Assembly (NCBI GenBank): GCA_945875805.1
Contig: CAMCLY010000008.1
Span: 1-41,736 of the forward strand
From: an uncultured Myxococcales bacterium
Lineage (GTDB): Bacteria > Myxococcota_A > Bradymonadia > UBA4248
Direction of reading: 5' to 3'
Length of the DNA: 41,736 bases
A program made the translations under genes and the position numbers. Position 1 is the first letter of the stretch. Each line of letters begins with the position of its first letter. Shown here piece by piece: positions 25,561 to 34,159 of the stretch. Under the pieces are notes generated by a model, which was given only the letters and a program-made list of their open reading frames with translations, was not told where the DNA came from and searched no databases.

Positions 25561-27810
25561 CTAATGCTTCTTTTTCAACGCCCGGACATGAATCCCAAGC
25601 TGGTTCATGCGCACGGTAATTTTGTGGCGCATTTCCTCGGAATCGTCGCCAAACAGCCGCTCCCCCATCCGGGCGAGGTCCCCTTCACACGCCTCAAACA
25701 TCGCGCACAAATAGCGGCGTTCAAGCGTCTTGCGGAGTTCGGCAAAATCAGACACGGCACCGAGCTCAAACGGCGCAACCTGTACCGAACCTGTGGGGGA
25801 TGGCGTGGCGAGGGCGGCACGGGATGAACGGTCAATGCCACCCAGCAAGGACAGGGCATAGTAGGGATCGATCTCGATGATCCGGCTCATGGATCCGGCC
25901 GCACGCAGGTCATAGAATGCCTTGAGCAGAAGGGTGTCGAGAATGCTTTCGAGCTCGCGCGTATTCCCAGGCCACGAGTACGACATAAACAGCTCCCGTG
26001 TTGCCGGTTTGAATCGAATCACCGCCTCATGCTCGCCAGTTTTTGGCAACACCCCAGAAAACGACACGATCATCGTTCCGGCATGGTGTGTGCGGCGAGA
26101 AAAATCCTCGACATACGGCTGCATGTCACTGCTTTTGAGGATTTTGTGGACGAGCATGTCGATAAATTCAGGCAGATCCGCGAGACGATCGCGCAGGGGA
26201 GGCAAGGCAATCCGCATGGAGGGGGCAAAACGCATGTACAAATCAAAGCGAAAACGGCCAGCCTTGACCTCGTCCTCGAGATCGAGATGCGTGGCGACGA
26301 TCACCTTGACGTCGACGCGACGACGCGTCTCGTTGGACGCCCCGACGCGCCGCACGGTCTTGTCCTGCAAAAAAAGCAAGAGTTTGCGCTGATTTTCGGG
26401 CGAAAGATTGCCAATCTCATCGAGAAAAAGCACGCCACCTTCGGCTTCCTCGATGAGTCCCATGCGATCGGAGCTGGCCCCGGAATAGGCCCCCTTGACA
26501 TGGCCAAAAAGCTCACTTTCGACAAGCGTGTCCGGAATGGACGAAAGATCAAGGGTGACGAGATTCCTGCGACCACTGAGCGGAAAAATGATCTGCTCGA
26601 CGAGAGAGCTTTTGCCGGAACCACTCGGCCCAGTGATAAAAACCGTGCGCGTTCCAAGACTCATCATTTCAATCTGCCGGCGCACGGACTGCACATGCGG
26701 AGAGGAACCCCAGAAATAATTCTTCTCGGCGGGTTCCTCCCTGTTCATCTGAACGAGGCTCTGAATGCGCGCGGCAAGCGTGTCGAGACTCGCCTCATCG
26801 TCGACAAACTGGAGCCCTTCCATATCCTTGAGAAGGCTTGACGCGCCCTCCGGAAGGCGGCTTCGCGCCGTCATCAGCACGACGGGGATTTTGCCAAACG
26901 TCGTGTGATGCCTCAGGAAACGCGCAATGATGAGGCCTTGTAACGCCTTGACGCGATCTTCCGTGTTCAGGGCCGGTTCGTCGGGAAGCCAGAGAAGCTC
27001 ATCCTTGTCGAGATCGTCAAAACGCACATCCATTAAGATGGCATCGACATGATGACCGGCTGCATGCGCGCGATCAAGCGCACTCACCATTTCGGAGGCC
27101 GTCCGCGCGCGGCGTCTCGGACAATTCTCCCGTTCGGGACAGGCCAGACAGTCGCACGTCCTGTCACACAACGTCGCCCAGCAAAAACGCCTGATAAACG
27201 TGGCATTCGACTGAAGCCGGTCCACGAGCATGAGGTGATCGTCCACGACGAGTACGCGAAGGCGATCGGATTTTTCGGGAATCTGGGGAAGCCGCGCGGC
27301 GCCCCCGCCCCCGCGTTTGGCATCCACCCCGGACGACAGAGGCGACGACTCAAAACCAAAAAAATCGAGCGCCGCCAAGGCATCTCCACCAGATTCGGGC
27401 GATGCCTGCGCACACGTCTGTTCAAATTCGCTCACGCCCGCGACGATCTCATGCAGCAGGTCAAGGACCTCCACGGGAACCGTGCCGCCCTGTCTGAGGC
27501 GTTCGCGCAACGCCGCTTCGCGCCCCGACAACACCTCACAGAGCGACTCAATGCGCGACAGCGGCGGATCGAGCTCCCCCTTCCAGGCGTCATCACGGCG
27601 AAACTTGAAGCCCCACACCGCCGCCGTTTTGCACAGACCCGTCGCGCTGTCAAACAGTCTGCGCAAAAATACCCTCGAGGCACCGAGGTCCAGTTCCTGA
27701 CCGGGTTGAGGGATGTCGAGGTGCTTGATGAGATCGTGACGCAGTCGGCGCGCCATTTCTTGTGGCAGCATGGGTTTGTCGCAAAAAAAACCGACGCGCC
27801 CGGCGGGCAC
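25561..27810 (-). CDS. Sigma-54-type AAA+ regulator with Cys-rich receiver-like domain
   Basis: The product (749 residues from a GTG at 27810; the AGGACGG before it overlaps the flippase stop, suggesting coupled translation) starts with a helical region, then at about 185-330 a receiver-like domain: VLVVDDH, ILMDVRFDD with the candidate phospho-Asp, and VVLMTARS. Inside this domain, around 212-232, six Cys are packed (FCWATLCDRTCDCLACPERE, then NC), an insert not usual in receivers and able to hold zinc or an iron-sulphur cluster. The AAA+ domain follows: Walker A GPSGSGKSS near 390, GAYSGA near 440 where activators have GAFTGA, Walker B GGVLFLDEIG, and an arginine-bearing end YSWPGNTRELESI. 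A Fis-like helix-turn-helix closes it. Redox or metal input is an inference. Confidence 0.85.
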   Translation of the reverse strand: MPAGRVGFFCDKPMLPQEMARRLRHDLIKHLDIPQPGQELDLGASRVFLRRLFDSATGLCKTAAVWGFKFRRDDAWKGELDPPLSRIESLCEVLSGREAALRERLRQGGTVPVEVLDLLHEIVAGVSEFEQTCAQASPESGGDALAALDFFGFESSPLSSGVDAKRGGGGAARLPQIPEKSDRLRVLVVDDHLMLVDRLQSNATFIRRFCWATLCDRTCDCLACPERENCPRRRARTASEMVSALDRAHAAGHHVDAILMDVRFDDLDKDELLWLPDEPALNTEDRVKALQGLIIARFLRHHTTFGKIPVVLMTARSRLPEGASSLLKDMEGLQFVDDEASLDTLAARIQSLVQMNREEPAEKNYFWGSSPHVQSVRRQIEMMSLGTRTVFITGPSGSGKSSLVEQIIFPLSGRRNLVTLDLSSIPDTLVESELFGHVKGAYSGASSDRMGLIEEAEGGVLFLDEIGNLSPENQRKLLLFLQDKTVRRVGASNETRRRVDVKVIVATHLDLEDEVKAGRFRFDLYMRFAPSMRIALPPLRDRLADLPEFIDMLVHKILKSSDMQPYVEDFSRRTHHAGTMIVSFSGVLPKTGEHEAVIRFKPATRELFMSYSWPGNTRELESILDTLLLKAFYDLRAAGSMSRIIEIDPYYALSLLGGIDRSSRAALATPSPTGSVQVAPFELGAVSDFAELRKTLERRYLCAMFEACEGDLARMGERLFGDDSEEMRHKITVRMNQLGIHVRALKKKH

Positions 27811-27822
27811 GCGGAGTCCGTC

Positions 27823-29136
27823 CTAAAAAAACAACAGTGTCAACAAAATCCCCGTCACGGCAATCGCGAGCCCTGCCATCAATGGGCGTATCCATACACG
27901 AACGTCGGATCGCGTCAGACGGAGCCTGCCAAAGATATACTGCATGTTGACCCCCACGCCCACGCCAAACGCCACAAAGACAAGCCACGCCACGTACCAC
28001 GCCCCCGCCGTGGGACAAACCCCAAACAGCATCCATATTCCGCCAGCCATGATCCCCGTGCGAAGAAGCGACGAGAACAACCGGCGGCGTTCCCCACCTA
28101 TCGTGATGAGAAGCCCCTCAAAGGCAGAGGCCGCCACAAACGGAATGCTCAAACACAAAATCCGCGCTATCCCCACCGAAGGCGTCCAGGACGCATCATA
28201 AACCACCGGAATCAATCCCATGGCCGGAACCATGACCCCCACCGCCCCAAATCCGCATACGATAACCCCCTTCATGACCTTGACGAACAGTTCGCGAAGC
28301 CTCGCCTCGTCGGACTGAAGCTTCGCAAACGACGCAAAAAACACATTCGTCGCCGCCCCCATGAGGGATTGCACAGGCGTCGTCGAAAGCTGCTGACCCT
28401 GGGCATAATACCCAAGAACCGCCGGCGGCATGAACACAGACAACAAAAACATGTCCAGCCGGTTCGCAAGCTGCGTTATCGTAATGTTGCCCAGCTGAAA
28501 CATGCTGAACGAAAGCAGCCGGCGAATGTCCGACCAGACAATGCGAAAGCCCGGACGCCACTCCACCGCCACCGACGACGCAATCCAGCGCACCGCCCGC
28601 TGAACCACCAGCGCCCACGCAATGCACGTCATCGTTTCCCCGCACACAGCCAGCCACACCGCCGTCACGCTAAACGAAACCTCCCCCACCAAATCACGCA
28701 CCGCAAGACTCGTAAACCGGAGCTCCCGCTGAAGCAACGCATTGGGCAATATGGCCATCGCACTCAACGGCACCGCAAACGCGCTGATCATGACGAGCCA
28801 CGCCGGAACCGAAAATAACGCCTCCAGCCCAGCCGCACCCACAATCATCACAATCCCCATCACCACAGACGCCCCCACCACCAGCGCAAACACGCTCTGC
28901 CCCATCCGCCGCGACACCGACGACTCACGGATCAACGCCGTCCCAAACCCAAAATCCGATACCGCCACGACGAGATTCGTCAGCGCCATGATGACCGCCG
29001 ACCACCCAATCTCCGAGGGCGCAAGCCAAAACGGAAGAAGGCATATCGTCACAAAACGAAGCCCCATCGCAAACACGCGCGCACCCATGCTCGTGGCAAG
29101 CGCCTTGACTATCGTCGTCAAATAATGCGTGGCCAT
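27823..29136 (-). CDS. Polysaccharide/oligosaccharide flippase (MOP superfamily, Wzx-like)
   Basis: The ATG at 29136 (MATHYLTTIVKALATSMGAR) has AGGA five bases upstream; an ATG at 29154 also fits. The 437-residue protein consists of about 12-14 hydrophobic helices and carries features of the polysaccharide-export branch: ISAFAVPLSAMAILPNALLQ, FRIVWSDIRRLLSFSMFQLG and LDMFLLSVFMPPAVLGYY. Such proteins move lipid-linked glycans across the inner membrane. No glycosyltransferases or polymerase lie nearby. It precedes the sigma-54-type regulator by 12 bases. Confidence 0.85.
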   Translation of the reverse strand: MATHYLTTIVKALATSMGARVFAMGLRFVTICLLPFWLAPSEIGWSAVIMALTNLVVAVSDFGFGTALIRESSVSRRMGQSVFALVVGASVVMGIVMIVGAAGLEALFSVPAWLVMISAFAVPLSAMAILPNALLQRELRFTSLAVRDLVGEVSFSVTAVWLAVCGETMTCIAWALVVQRAVRWIASSVAVEWRPGFRIVWSDIRRLLSFSMFQLGNITITQLANRLDMFLLSVFMPPAVLGYYAQGQQLSTTPVQSLMGAATNVFFASFAKLQSDEARLRELFVKVMKGVIVCGFGAVGVMVPAMGLIPVVYDASWTPSVGIARILCLSIPFVAASAFEGLLITIGGERRRLFSSLLRTGIMAGGIWMLFGVCPTAGAWYVAWLVFVAFGVGVGVNMQYIFGRLRLTRSDVRVWIRPLMAGLAIAVTGILLTLLFF

Positions 29137-29213
29137 CCTTTTCCTGTCATCCACGATGCGCCGGTTTCAGCCACCAAAGCGTCGACGCTCGAATGTTTGT
29201 CCGTGGTTTTTTT

Positions 29214-29268
29214 GGGGGGGGAAGTGTCCCCCCAACGTCGCTATTTGCCCTGCGGGCAAATACGCGCC
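29214..29268. repeat. Palindromic repeat K: inverted copy of repeat C
   Basis: A G-run (29214-29221) and C-run (29228-29233) form a hairpin preceded by a T-run; then CGTCGCTATTTGCCC (29236-29250) pairs with GGGCAAATACGCGCC (29254-29268). Nearly identical to 8215-8272 on the opposite strand. It sits between sppA (stop at 29316) and the flippase gene, both on the minus strand. Confidence 0.85.
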
Positions 29269-29315
29269 GCCCCCCTCTGACTGGCAATACCCAGCGAATC
29301 CCCACAACACCATGA

Positions 29316-30233
29316 CTACGGCCGAACCTCATAGCGGTACTCAAAGGCGTCCTGCGACGAAACCATCGACTCCACCCCATGCTGAAGACCCTCCGTGACC
29401 TGAGAGGCCCCCGTCATCAAAAGTTCGCCAAGCAACGTGTCGGCACTCTTCTGCGGATACACGAGCACGTAACGCCCCGTAATCCCCGCACGCTGCCTGA
29501 GTTCATCAAGCGCGGCATTCATCCCGCCAAGCTCGTCGACAAGCCCAAGCCGGTGCGCTTCCATCCCCGTCCACACGCGGCCATCCGCCAACTGACGGAC
29601 CTGGGCGTCAGGCAGCTTGCGCGCCTGCGACACATGCATCACAAACTGATCCAGTATCTGCCCCCCAAGTTCCGCAAAATACGCCCGATCCGAATCCTCA
29701 AACGCACGGTACGGCGACCCCGCATCCTTTAAATCCCCCGTCTTTATCGTGTGCACCTTGACCTTGAGAAAATCCATGAGCTCACGGAACTCCATGACCT
29801 GGGATATCACTCCAATCGATCCCGTCAGCGTCCCTGGATTGGCAAAAATCTTCGGGCCCGCACACGCGACATAATACCCCCCACTCGCCGCCATGTCCCC
29901 CATGGATATCACCGTCGGCTTCTCGATTCTGCGAATCCCTTCGACGAGTTCCTGACTGGCCGACACCGATCCCCCGGGGGAGTCAATGCGTATCAGCACC
30001 GCCTCAATGGTCTCATCCTCACTAAAATCTCGCATCTGCCGCAATGTCACATCCGCAGACGCAATCGTGCCGCGTATCTCCACAACGCCAATCCGCGCGC
30101 CGTCCGGAACCCCAGGAGACACAAGCGTCGTCAGCGCACTCATGCACAAAAAAACAACCACGACAAAAAATACGACGACCGCCCAAAAAATACCGCGACC
30201 GCCGTTTTTCTCCACACGCGTGTTCTCGCTCAA
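29316..30233 (-). CDS. sppA: Signal peptide peptidase SppA, short single-domain type
   Basis: A TTG at 30233 (LSENTRVEKNGG) with GGGAG eight bases upstream gives 305 residues and places one membrane helix (IFWAVVVFFVVVVFLCMSAL) at the N-terminus; an ATG at 30314 would add an improbable Cys-rich extension. The serine-peptidase core is clear: IDSPGGSVSASQELVEGIRR, MGDMAASGGYYVACA with the nucleophile Ser, TGSIGVISQ, and the Lys-containing VHTIKTGDLKDAGSPYR. It degrades leftover signal peptides in the membrane. Length fits the short SppA class that acts as a multimer. The gap to the flippase holds repeat K, so the two may be separate transcripts. Confidence 0.92.
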   Translation of the reverse strand: MSENTRVEKNGGRGIFWAVVVFFVVVVFLCMSALTTLVSPGVPDGARIGVVEIRGTIASADVTLRQMRDFSEDETIEAVLIRIDSPGGSVSASQELVEGIRRIEKPTVISMGDMAASGGYYVACAGPKIFANPGTLTGSIGVISQVMEFRELMDFLKVKVHTIKTGDLKDAGSPYRAFEDSDRAYFAELGGQILDQFVMHVSQARKLPDAQVRQLADGRVWTGMEAHRLGLVDELGGMNAALDELRQRAGITGRYVLVYPQKSADTLLGELLMTGASQVTEGLQHGVESMVSSQDAFEYRYEVRP

Positions 30234-30350
30234 TCCCAGTTCTCCCACCTCAAACGCAAGACAAAGGCATCCCCCCGACACGCCAACCATCGCGCAAGAC
30301 GCCCCATTCCACACCCTCGTTCACCACCACCCACACCTTAAAATACAGAA

Positions 30351-30378
30351 AAAGAGACTCCAAGCGCTGAGTCTCTTT
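30351..30378. terminator. Bidirectional terminator between mraZ and sppA
   Basis: AAAGAGACTC (30351-30360) pairs with GAGTCTCTTT (30369-30378); an A-run precedes and a T-rich stretch follows, so it can stop transcription in either direction, here most likely the minus-strand mraZ transcript. Confidence 0.6.
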
Positions 30379-30687
30379 CTCTGTTCGTCCCATCGGCATC
30401 CCTTGCCTTTAGCGGACTCCATGTCCATGACGAATCTTTGGGGAATACTGCAAGTTCATCCTGAACCCAACGGCATCCATGCCGCAATATTCCATGCACA
30501 ATCTCCAATCCCTATCCGTGCCTTTGCCGTCCATGGCCACGCGCCGAAAGGAATAATTCGCATTCGGTACGGCGCTTAAGACTATCCAATCATGTGTCCT
30601 AAAACAAGAAAAATATGAATAACATTTCAGTATTTTACCTCACCATCGAACACATTTTATCACCACCCACTCTATATCTAATTTTAT
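30379..30687. other. Gap between terminator and mraZ stop, no gene recognised
   Basis: On the minus strand there is an open stretch of about 80 codons without a good start (it includes the words NANYSFRRVAMDGKGTDRDW), which may be a remnant, but I could not match it to a family. The part next to mraZ (30600-30687) is AT-rich. Confidence 0.3.
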
Positions 30688-31194
30688 TCAACACCCCCGT
30701 TCTATCTCCGACACCGGCAAGCGAAAATCTATCCGACCGTAAGCCGCCTTGAGGTTGGCGCTTGTGGCAAGAAAAATACCCTTCTGAACCGCCTCCAAAG
30801 CCTCCTGCCAGCGCGTGGCACTCCAGAGTTCCACATGCCCGCGCTGACCGACCCACACCACCTCCCGTTCCAGTCCCGCAAAGCTCTTCTGCAACGGGGC
30901 GATCGGGATGCGCCCCTGGGCATCCAGAGGATATTCGCGCGCGCTGGCTCCAAAAAACCGATCCAACAGATCGGCATCGTCACCGGGCAACGCGCTGTAA
31001 CGCCGTGTCAGATCGTCAAACCCTTCCAGGGAATAGACAAAAAGCTGACCCGACAGCCCATACGTCACCACGACTTCCCTGCCCGTATAATCCTCTTGCA
31101 CTCCCAGAAGTCCCTCACGGAATTTCTTGGGAACCGCCACTCGCCCTTTGGAATCAAGCGTGTGCTCGTATGTGCCGCGAAAATAAACGTTCAA
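30688..31194 (-). CDS. mraZ: Transcriptional regulator MraZ
   Basis: A TTG start at 31194 with GAGG six bases upstream gives 168 residues, slightly longer than the common ~150. The two swapped-hairpin repeats of the family are present: FRGTYEHTLDSKGRVAVPKK at the N-terminus and ASAREYPLDAQGRIPIAPLQ in the middle, both with the DxxGR motif that contacts DNA. MraZ normally opens the division and cell wall (dcw) cluster, followed by mraW and ftsL; here no such gene follows, only a terminator and sppA, so it is an orphan copy. Two MraZ-box-like repeats lie directly upstream, pointing to self-control. Confidence 0.95.
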   Translation of the reverse strand: MNVYFRGTYEHTLDSKGRVAVPKKFREGLLGVQEDYTGREVVVTYGLSGQLFVYSLEGFDDLTRRYSALPGDDADLLDRFFGASAREYPLDAQGRIPIAPLQKSFAGLEREVVWVGQRGHVELWSATRWQEALEAVQKGIFLATSANLKAAYGRIDFRLPVSEIERGC

Positions 31195-31222
31195 GGCATG
31201 CCTCGACTTAAATGGGGAAAAT

Positions 31223-31238
31223 CCCCACTCAGCCCCAC
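31223..31238 (-). promoter_or_regulatory. MraZ boxes upstream of mraZ
   Basis: On the minus strand GTGGGG occurs at 31233-31238 and again at 31223-31228, ten bases apart. MraZ is known to bind direct TGGGN repeats separated by five bases. The site lies 30-45 bases before the TTG start, where it could repress the mraZ promoter. Confidence 0.65.
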
Positions 31239-31350
31239 CGCTTATCCTCTTTTCTTCACGCCCATGTCAACATGCGATTTTTGACAAATCTTCGCATTGT
31301 GCATATCCCCATCACAAAACCTCACGATCGAATACAATTCAGATAATGTA

Positions 31351-31367
31351 ATTATTTACAAAATAAT
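31351..31367. promoter_or_regulatory. AT-rich operator-like palindrome
   Basis: ATTATTT (31351-31357) and AAATAAT (31361-31367) are perfect inverted repeats with a three-base spacer in the AT-rich centre between divergent mraZ and the GNAT gene. It could be an operator or mark promoter elements of either gene. Confidence 0.35.
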
Positions 31368-31423
31368 CCACACCAACACCTTCTTTACATCTCCATACAC
31401 CACACCCCATTCCACGCCACTTT

Positions 31424-31439
31424 CCCCACTTTTCCCCAC
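31424..31439 (-). promoter_or_regulatory. Second MraZ-box-like pair upstream of the GNAT gene
   Basis: GTGGGG repeats again ten bases apart on the minus strand (31434-31439 and 31424-31429), separated by AAAA. It lies about 105 bases before the acetyltransferase start and about 230 bases from mraZ, so MraZ may act on both divergent genes. Confidence 0.5.
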
Positions 31440-31541
31440 AAAACCCAACACCAAACACAAAAACTCGGTTAAACATCCTCTCCACGCAACGCCCTGGAAG
31501 GCTCGCAAAATCTGCCACCCCACCAAAAAGGAGACCGGCTT

Positions 31542-32084
31542 ATGGATGCACATCGGGAAGTGATCATTCGACGCATGACCATCGAGGAACTGGACGACAT
31601 CCAGAAACTTTATGCAGAACAAGTGGCCAGCGACGGCGATCCGCTCGCAAAACTGCGCGTCAATCCCAAACAACACGCATGGGAAATGCGCCGTATTCGC
31701 CAGCAATGGCTCGCTTCACAAAAATACCTGCCCTACGTGGCCGTCGCCCACCCCACAGAAGACACCCCAGACCAGCCACCACAACTCATAGGCTATGCGG
31801 CCGCCATCATCGAACAGCAAGCCCACCTCTTTGAAGTCGAAACCGTCGCCAACCTGGGCGAACTCTGGGTCACCCCTTCATGGCGAGGAAAGGGCATCGG
31901 CACCGAACTCGTCGCCGAAGTCCTCCACGCCATCGACGCTCTCGGCATCTCATGGATTTCACTCCACATCCCGTGTGACGACCCACTCAAAGCCTTCTTC
32001 CAAAAAAGATTCGGCTTCAGACAAAGCGCCATCGAGATGCACCTCTGCCTCGACGACATCCCCTCAGAACACCAGACCGCCTAA
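31542..32084 (+). CDS. GNAT family N-acetyltransferase
   Basis: The ATG at 31542 has AAGGAG with normal spacing. The 180-residue protein begins with the typical beta strand and helices (VIIRRMTIEELDDIQKLYAE), and contains the acetyl-CoA-binding motif A, GELWVTPSWRGKGIGTELVA at about 107-126 (R/Q-x-x-G-x-G/A as RGKGIG), followed by the C-terminal FFQKRFGFRQSAIEMHL strand-helix. It transfers an acetyl group from acetyl-CoA to an amine; the substrate cannot be inferred. It is divergent from mraZ with MraZ-box-like repeats in between, which is unusual company for mraZ. Confidence 0.88.
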   Translation: MDAHREVIIRRMTIEELDDIQKLYAEQVASDGDPLAKLRVNPKQHAWEMRRIRQQWLASQKYLPYVAVAHPTEDTPDQPPQLIGYAAAIIEQQAHLFEVETVANLGELWVTPSWRGKGIGTELVAEVLHAIDALGISWISLHIPCDDPLKAFFQKRFGFRQSAIEMHLCLDDIPSEHQTA

Positions 32085-32135
32085 ACCAAAAAACCTAACC
32101 CACAAACCACACCCACAAAAAAAACACAAACGTTC

Positions 32136-32163
32136 GGGGGCCATGGGAGGACTTCGTACCCCC
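32136..32163. repeat. G-run/C-run hairpin after the GNAT gene
   Basis: GGGGG (32136-32140) and CCCCC (32159-32163), with GGACTTCG in the loop region, followed by ACAAAAAAAC. It is of the same class as the hairpins at 964, 3446, 8250, 25525 and 29214, here without the CTAT/ATACG unit. It begins 52 bases after the stop codon. Confidence 0.6.
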
Positions 32164-32272
32164 ACAAAAAAACTCACCAAAACTCACAAAAAAATCAGCA
32201 AATGGCGTACATTCATGGCGCTTTTTTATTTCGGTGTTTTTTTGCACCAAAATCACCACGGGGAATGAGTAA

Positions 32273-34000
32273 ATGACAGAGCAAACACCTGAAAACCGCC
32301 GTTATCTGACGCCATGGACCGACTCTATCGTCGAAATTCTGGGCGTACACCTCCACCGATACATGATGCCACTCCTGATGGATCACAAAATCCAGAGTCT
32401 CAACGTCATGGTGGGGTTTGAAGCCAGCCACATGCCGGCAATTACCCTGCGAGTGTCAGCGTACGGTTCCGAAGCCCTCGACAACCATGCAGACTATGCC
32501 GCATTGACCGCCAAGGCACGTTCGCACGAAGATATTGCCACTCCCATGACCGTCCAAATCGACGGAAAATCCTTCGCCGCATACCCCATCCTCTCGATTT
32601 CAGAACCCGGACGCGAACACATCCACGCCTTTGTCCTCAGCGAAAATGAAAACATCTTTAAACAGGATATCCTCACCGTCGCCCTCCGCACGCGCATCAA
32701 CGAGGCCGTCCGCGCCTTCCGACACAACTCCCTGCGCATCGTCTTTGACGAATGCGAAGGCGCAAGCCCTCGCGAATTCCTCGACCGCGTTCTCGATCTC
32801 ATCCCCGTCTGGTGCGGTTCAGACCATTCCGCATGCCTCATCCTCGCAAGCTCACTCGAATCCATGGTCCTCAGCGGCGTCGGGCCCGCACACTTCCAAA
32901 TCGTCAACGAAAAACTCTACTGCGCGCCAGACGACCAAAACGGCACCTTTGAAAACCTCTCCTCCCTCGAATTCGTCGTCACCCACGGCCAGAACTCTGG
33001 ACTCATCGGCCACGCCTTCGATGAAGTCCGACGCACAAAAGCCGTCGGACTCAACATCTTTGTCGCCGATTCCGACGACGAATGGTTCTCCATGGGCGAG
33101 GTCACAAAAAGCGCACATCGCGTGGCTACAAACGCATTCAGACCCAACGAAAAATTGACCGTCCTCCTCCCCCTGCTCTGCACCAACGAGGTCGGAGACC
33201 AGGAACTGCTGGGCTTCCTCAGCATCAACTTCTTTGAAACCATGCCCCTGGCTTCCCTCACCTCACGCGTCCTCGAAACCCTCGCCACACGCCTCGGCAC
33301 CTACCTCCACCGCTCCTCCTTCTTCAGCCTCTCCGCACAGCAACTCTGGCTCCTCGAATGCGTCCGCGAAGAACAAATCGCCACTTCCAGACTCTGCAAA
33401 AAAGCCGGAAACGTTCCCCTCGACGACGTCATGCAGACGTTCATCAAAAACGTCAACCGCCTCATCGCCACCTCCACACAAATCCCATGCTTCGCCATCG
33501 GATACCGACTCCCCTCCAACAACGGAGACATCCTCCGATTCACCGCACCCCACGGCTTCACCATCTTCAACGACATCGATCTCCCCATCTACCCCTCCGA
33601 ACTCGCCAGCTCCTCCCTCGCCACCCTCGCCACACGACTCAACCGCGTCATCACACTCACAGGCGGAGAAATCCGCGACGGACGCACCGATTTCCAAAAC
33701 GCCATCTACGTCAACGAACAGAAAGGTACCCTCGCCGACAGCCGACTCGAACAAAAATCCTCCCCAGAATGGCGCAAACTCAGCGACTACTACAAGCCAT
33801 CTCGCGAAGGAAGCTACGCCGCACTCTGCTACCCCATCCGGATGCAGGACGAAGTCGTCGGCGTCATCGCCGTCGAAGTCGACCGCGATACCAACTGGAT
33901 CTGGTGGAACGGCTTCGGCTCCTACCTCTTCTATCGCCTCCTGGCCAATGAGCTTTCCTCCGATTTCGCCCTCCTGGGACTCGAACCCGGCGACAATTAA
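32273..34000 (+). CDS. GAF-like sensor protein, 575 residues
   Basis: The ATG at 32273 follows GGGGA. The protein is cytoplasmic-looking with no membrane helix or signal peptide. Two regions look like GAF domains: about 165-360 (REFLDRVLDLIPVWCGSDHS, later LLGFLSINFFETMPL) and 385-560 (MQTFIKNVNRLIATSTQIPC, later YAALCYPIRMQDEVVGVIAV). The N-terminal ~150 residues form a separate mixed domain that I cannot name. No kinase, cyclase or DNA-binding output domain is attached, so it may act through partners, as orphan GAF proteins do in signal-rich bacteria. A triple palindrome and T-run follow the stop codon. Confidence 0.7.
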   Translation: MTEQTPENRRYLTPWTDSIVEILGVHLHRYMMPLLMDHKIQSLNVMVGFEASHMPAITLRVSAYGSEALDNHADYAALTAKARSHEDIATPMTVQIDGKSFAAYPILSISEPGREHIHAFVLSENENIFKQDILTVALRTRINEAVRAFRHNSLRIVFDECEGASPREFLDRVLDLIPVWCGSDHSACLILASSLESMVLSGVGPAHFQIVNEKLYCAPDDQNGTFENLSSLEFVVTHGQNSGLIGHAFDEVRRTKAVGLNIFVADSDDEWFSMGEVTKSAHRVATNAFRPNEKLTVLLPLLCTNEVGDQELLGFLSINFFETMPLASLTSRVLETLATRLGTYLHRSSFFSLSAQQLWLLECVREEQIATSRLCKKAGNVPLDDVMQTFIKNVNRLIATSTQIPCFAIGYRLPSNNGDILRFTAPHGFTIFNDIDLPIYPSELASSSLATLATRLNRVITLTGGEIRDGRTDFQNAIYVNEQKGTLADSRLEQKSSPEWRKLSDYYKPSREGSYAALCYPIRMQDEVVGVIAVEVDRDTNWIWWNGFGSYLFYRLLANELSSDFALLGLEPGDN

Positions 34001-34013
34001 AAACTCCATCGGA

Positions 34014-34141
34014 CGCGCCGCTATCCGCCCACAGGCGGATACGCGGACGCCTCCCGGGCGGCCCGGGGACTCGCCCCGGACACGCCCTCGGGGCGGCGGC
34101 TATGGGACAAATGTCCCATACGCCGCCGCCTCTCTTTTTTT
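34014..34141 (+). terminator. Three tandem CTAT/ATACG palindromes ending in a T-run
   Basis: I1 (34014-34050) pairs CGCTATCCGCC with GGCGGATACGCG. I2 (34056-34087) is a degenerate unit, GGGCGGCCCGGGG / CCCCGGACACGCCC. I3 (34092-34130) pairs GGCGGCGGCTATGGGACA with TGTCCCATACGCCGCCGCC, again leaving one base of the 3' arm unpaired. Seven T follow (34135-34141). It lies 13 bases after the stop of the GAF-like gene and should end its transcript. Confidence 0.85.
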
Positions 34142-34159
34142 CATACTCCACAAAACGCC

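Noticed and set aside
27049..28818. 589-codon plus-strand frame
   Set aside because: Extremely Arg/His/Pro-rich and lies opposite two well-supported genes.
30417..30590. Short minus-strand reading frame with protein-like composition
   Set aside because: No start signal and no family match; kept only as a possible remnant.
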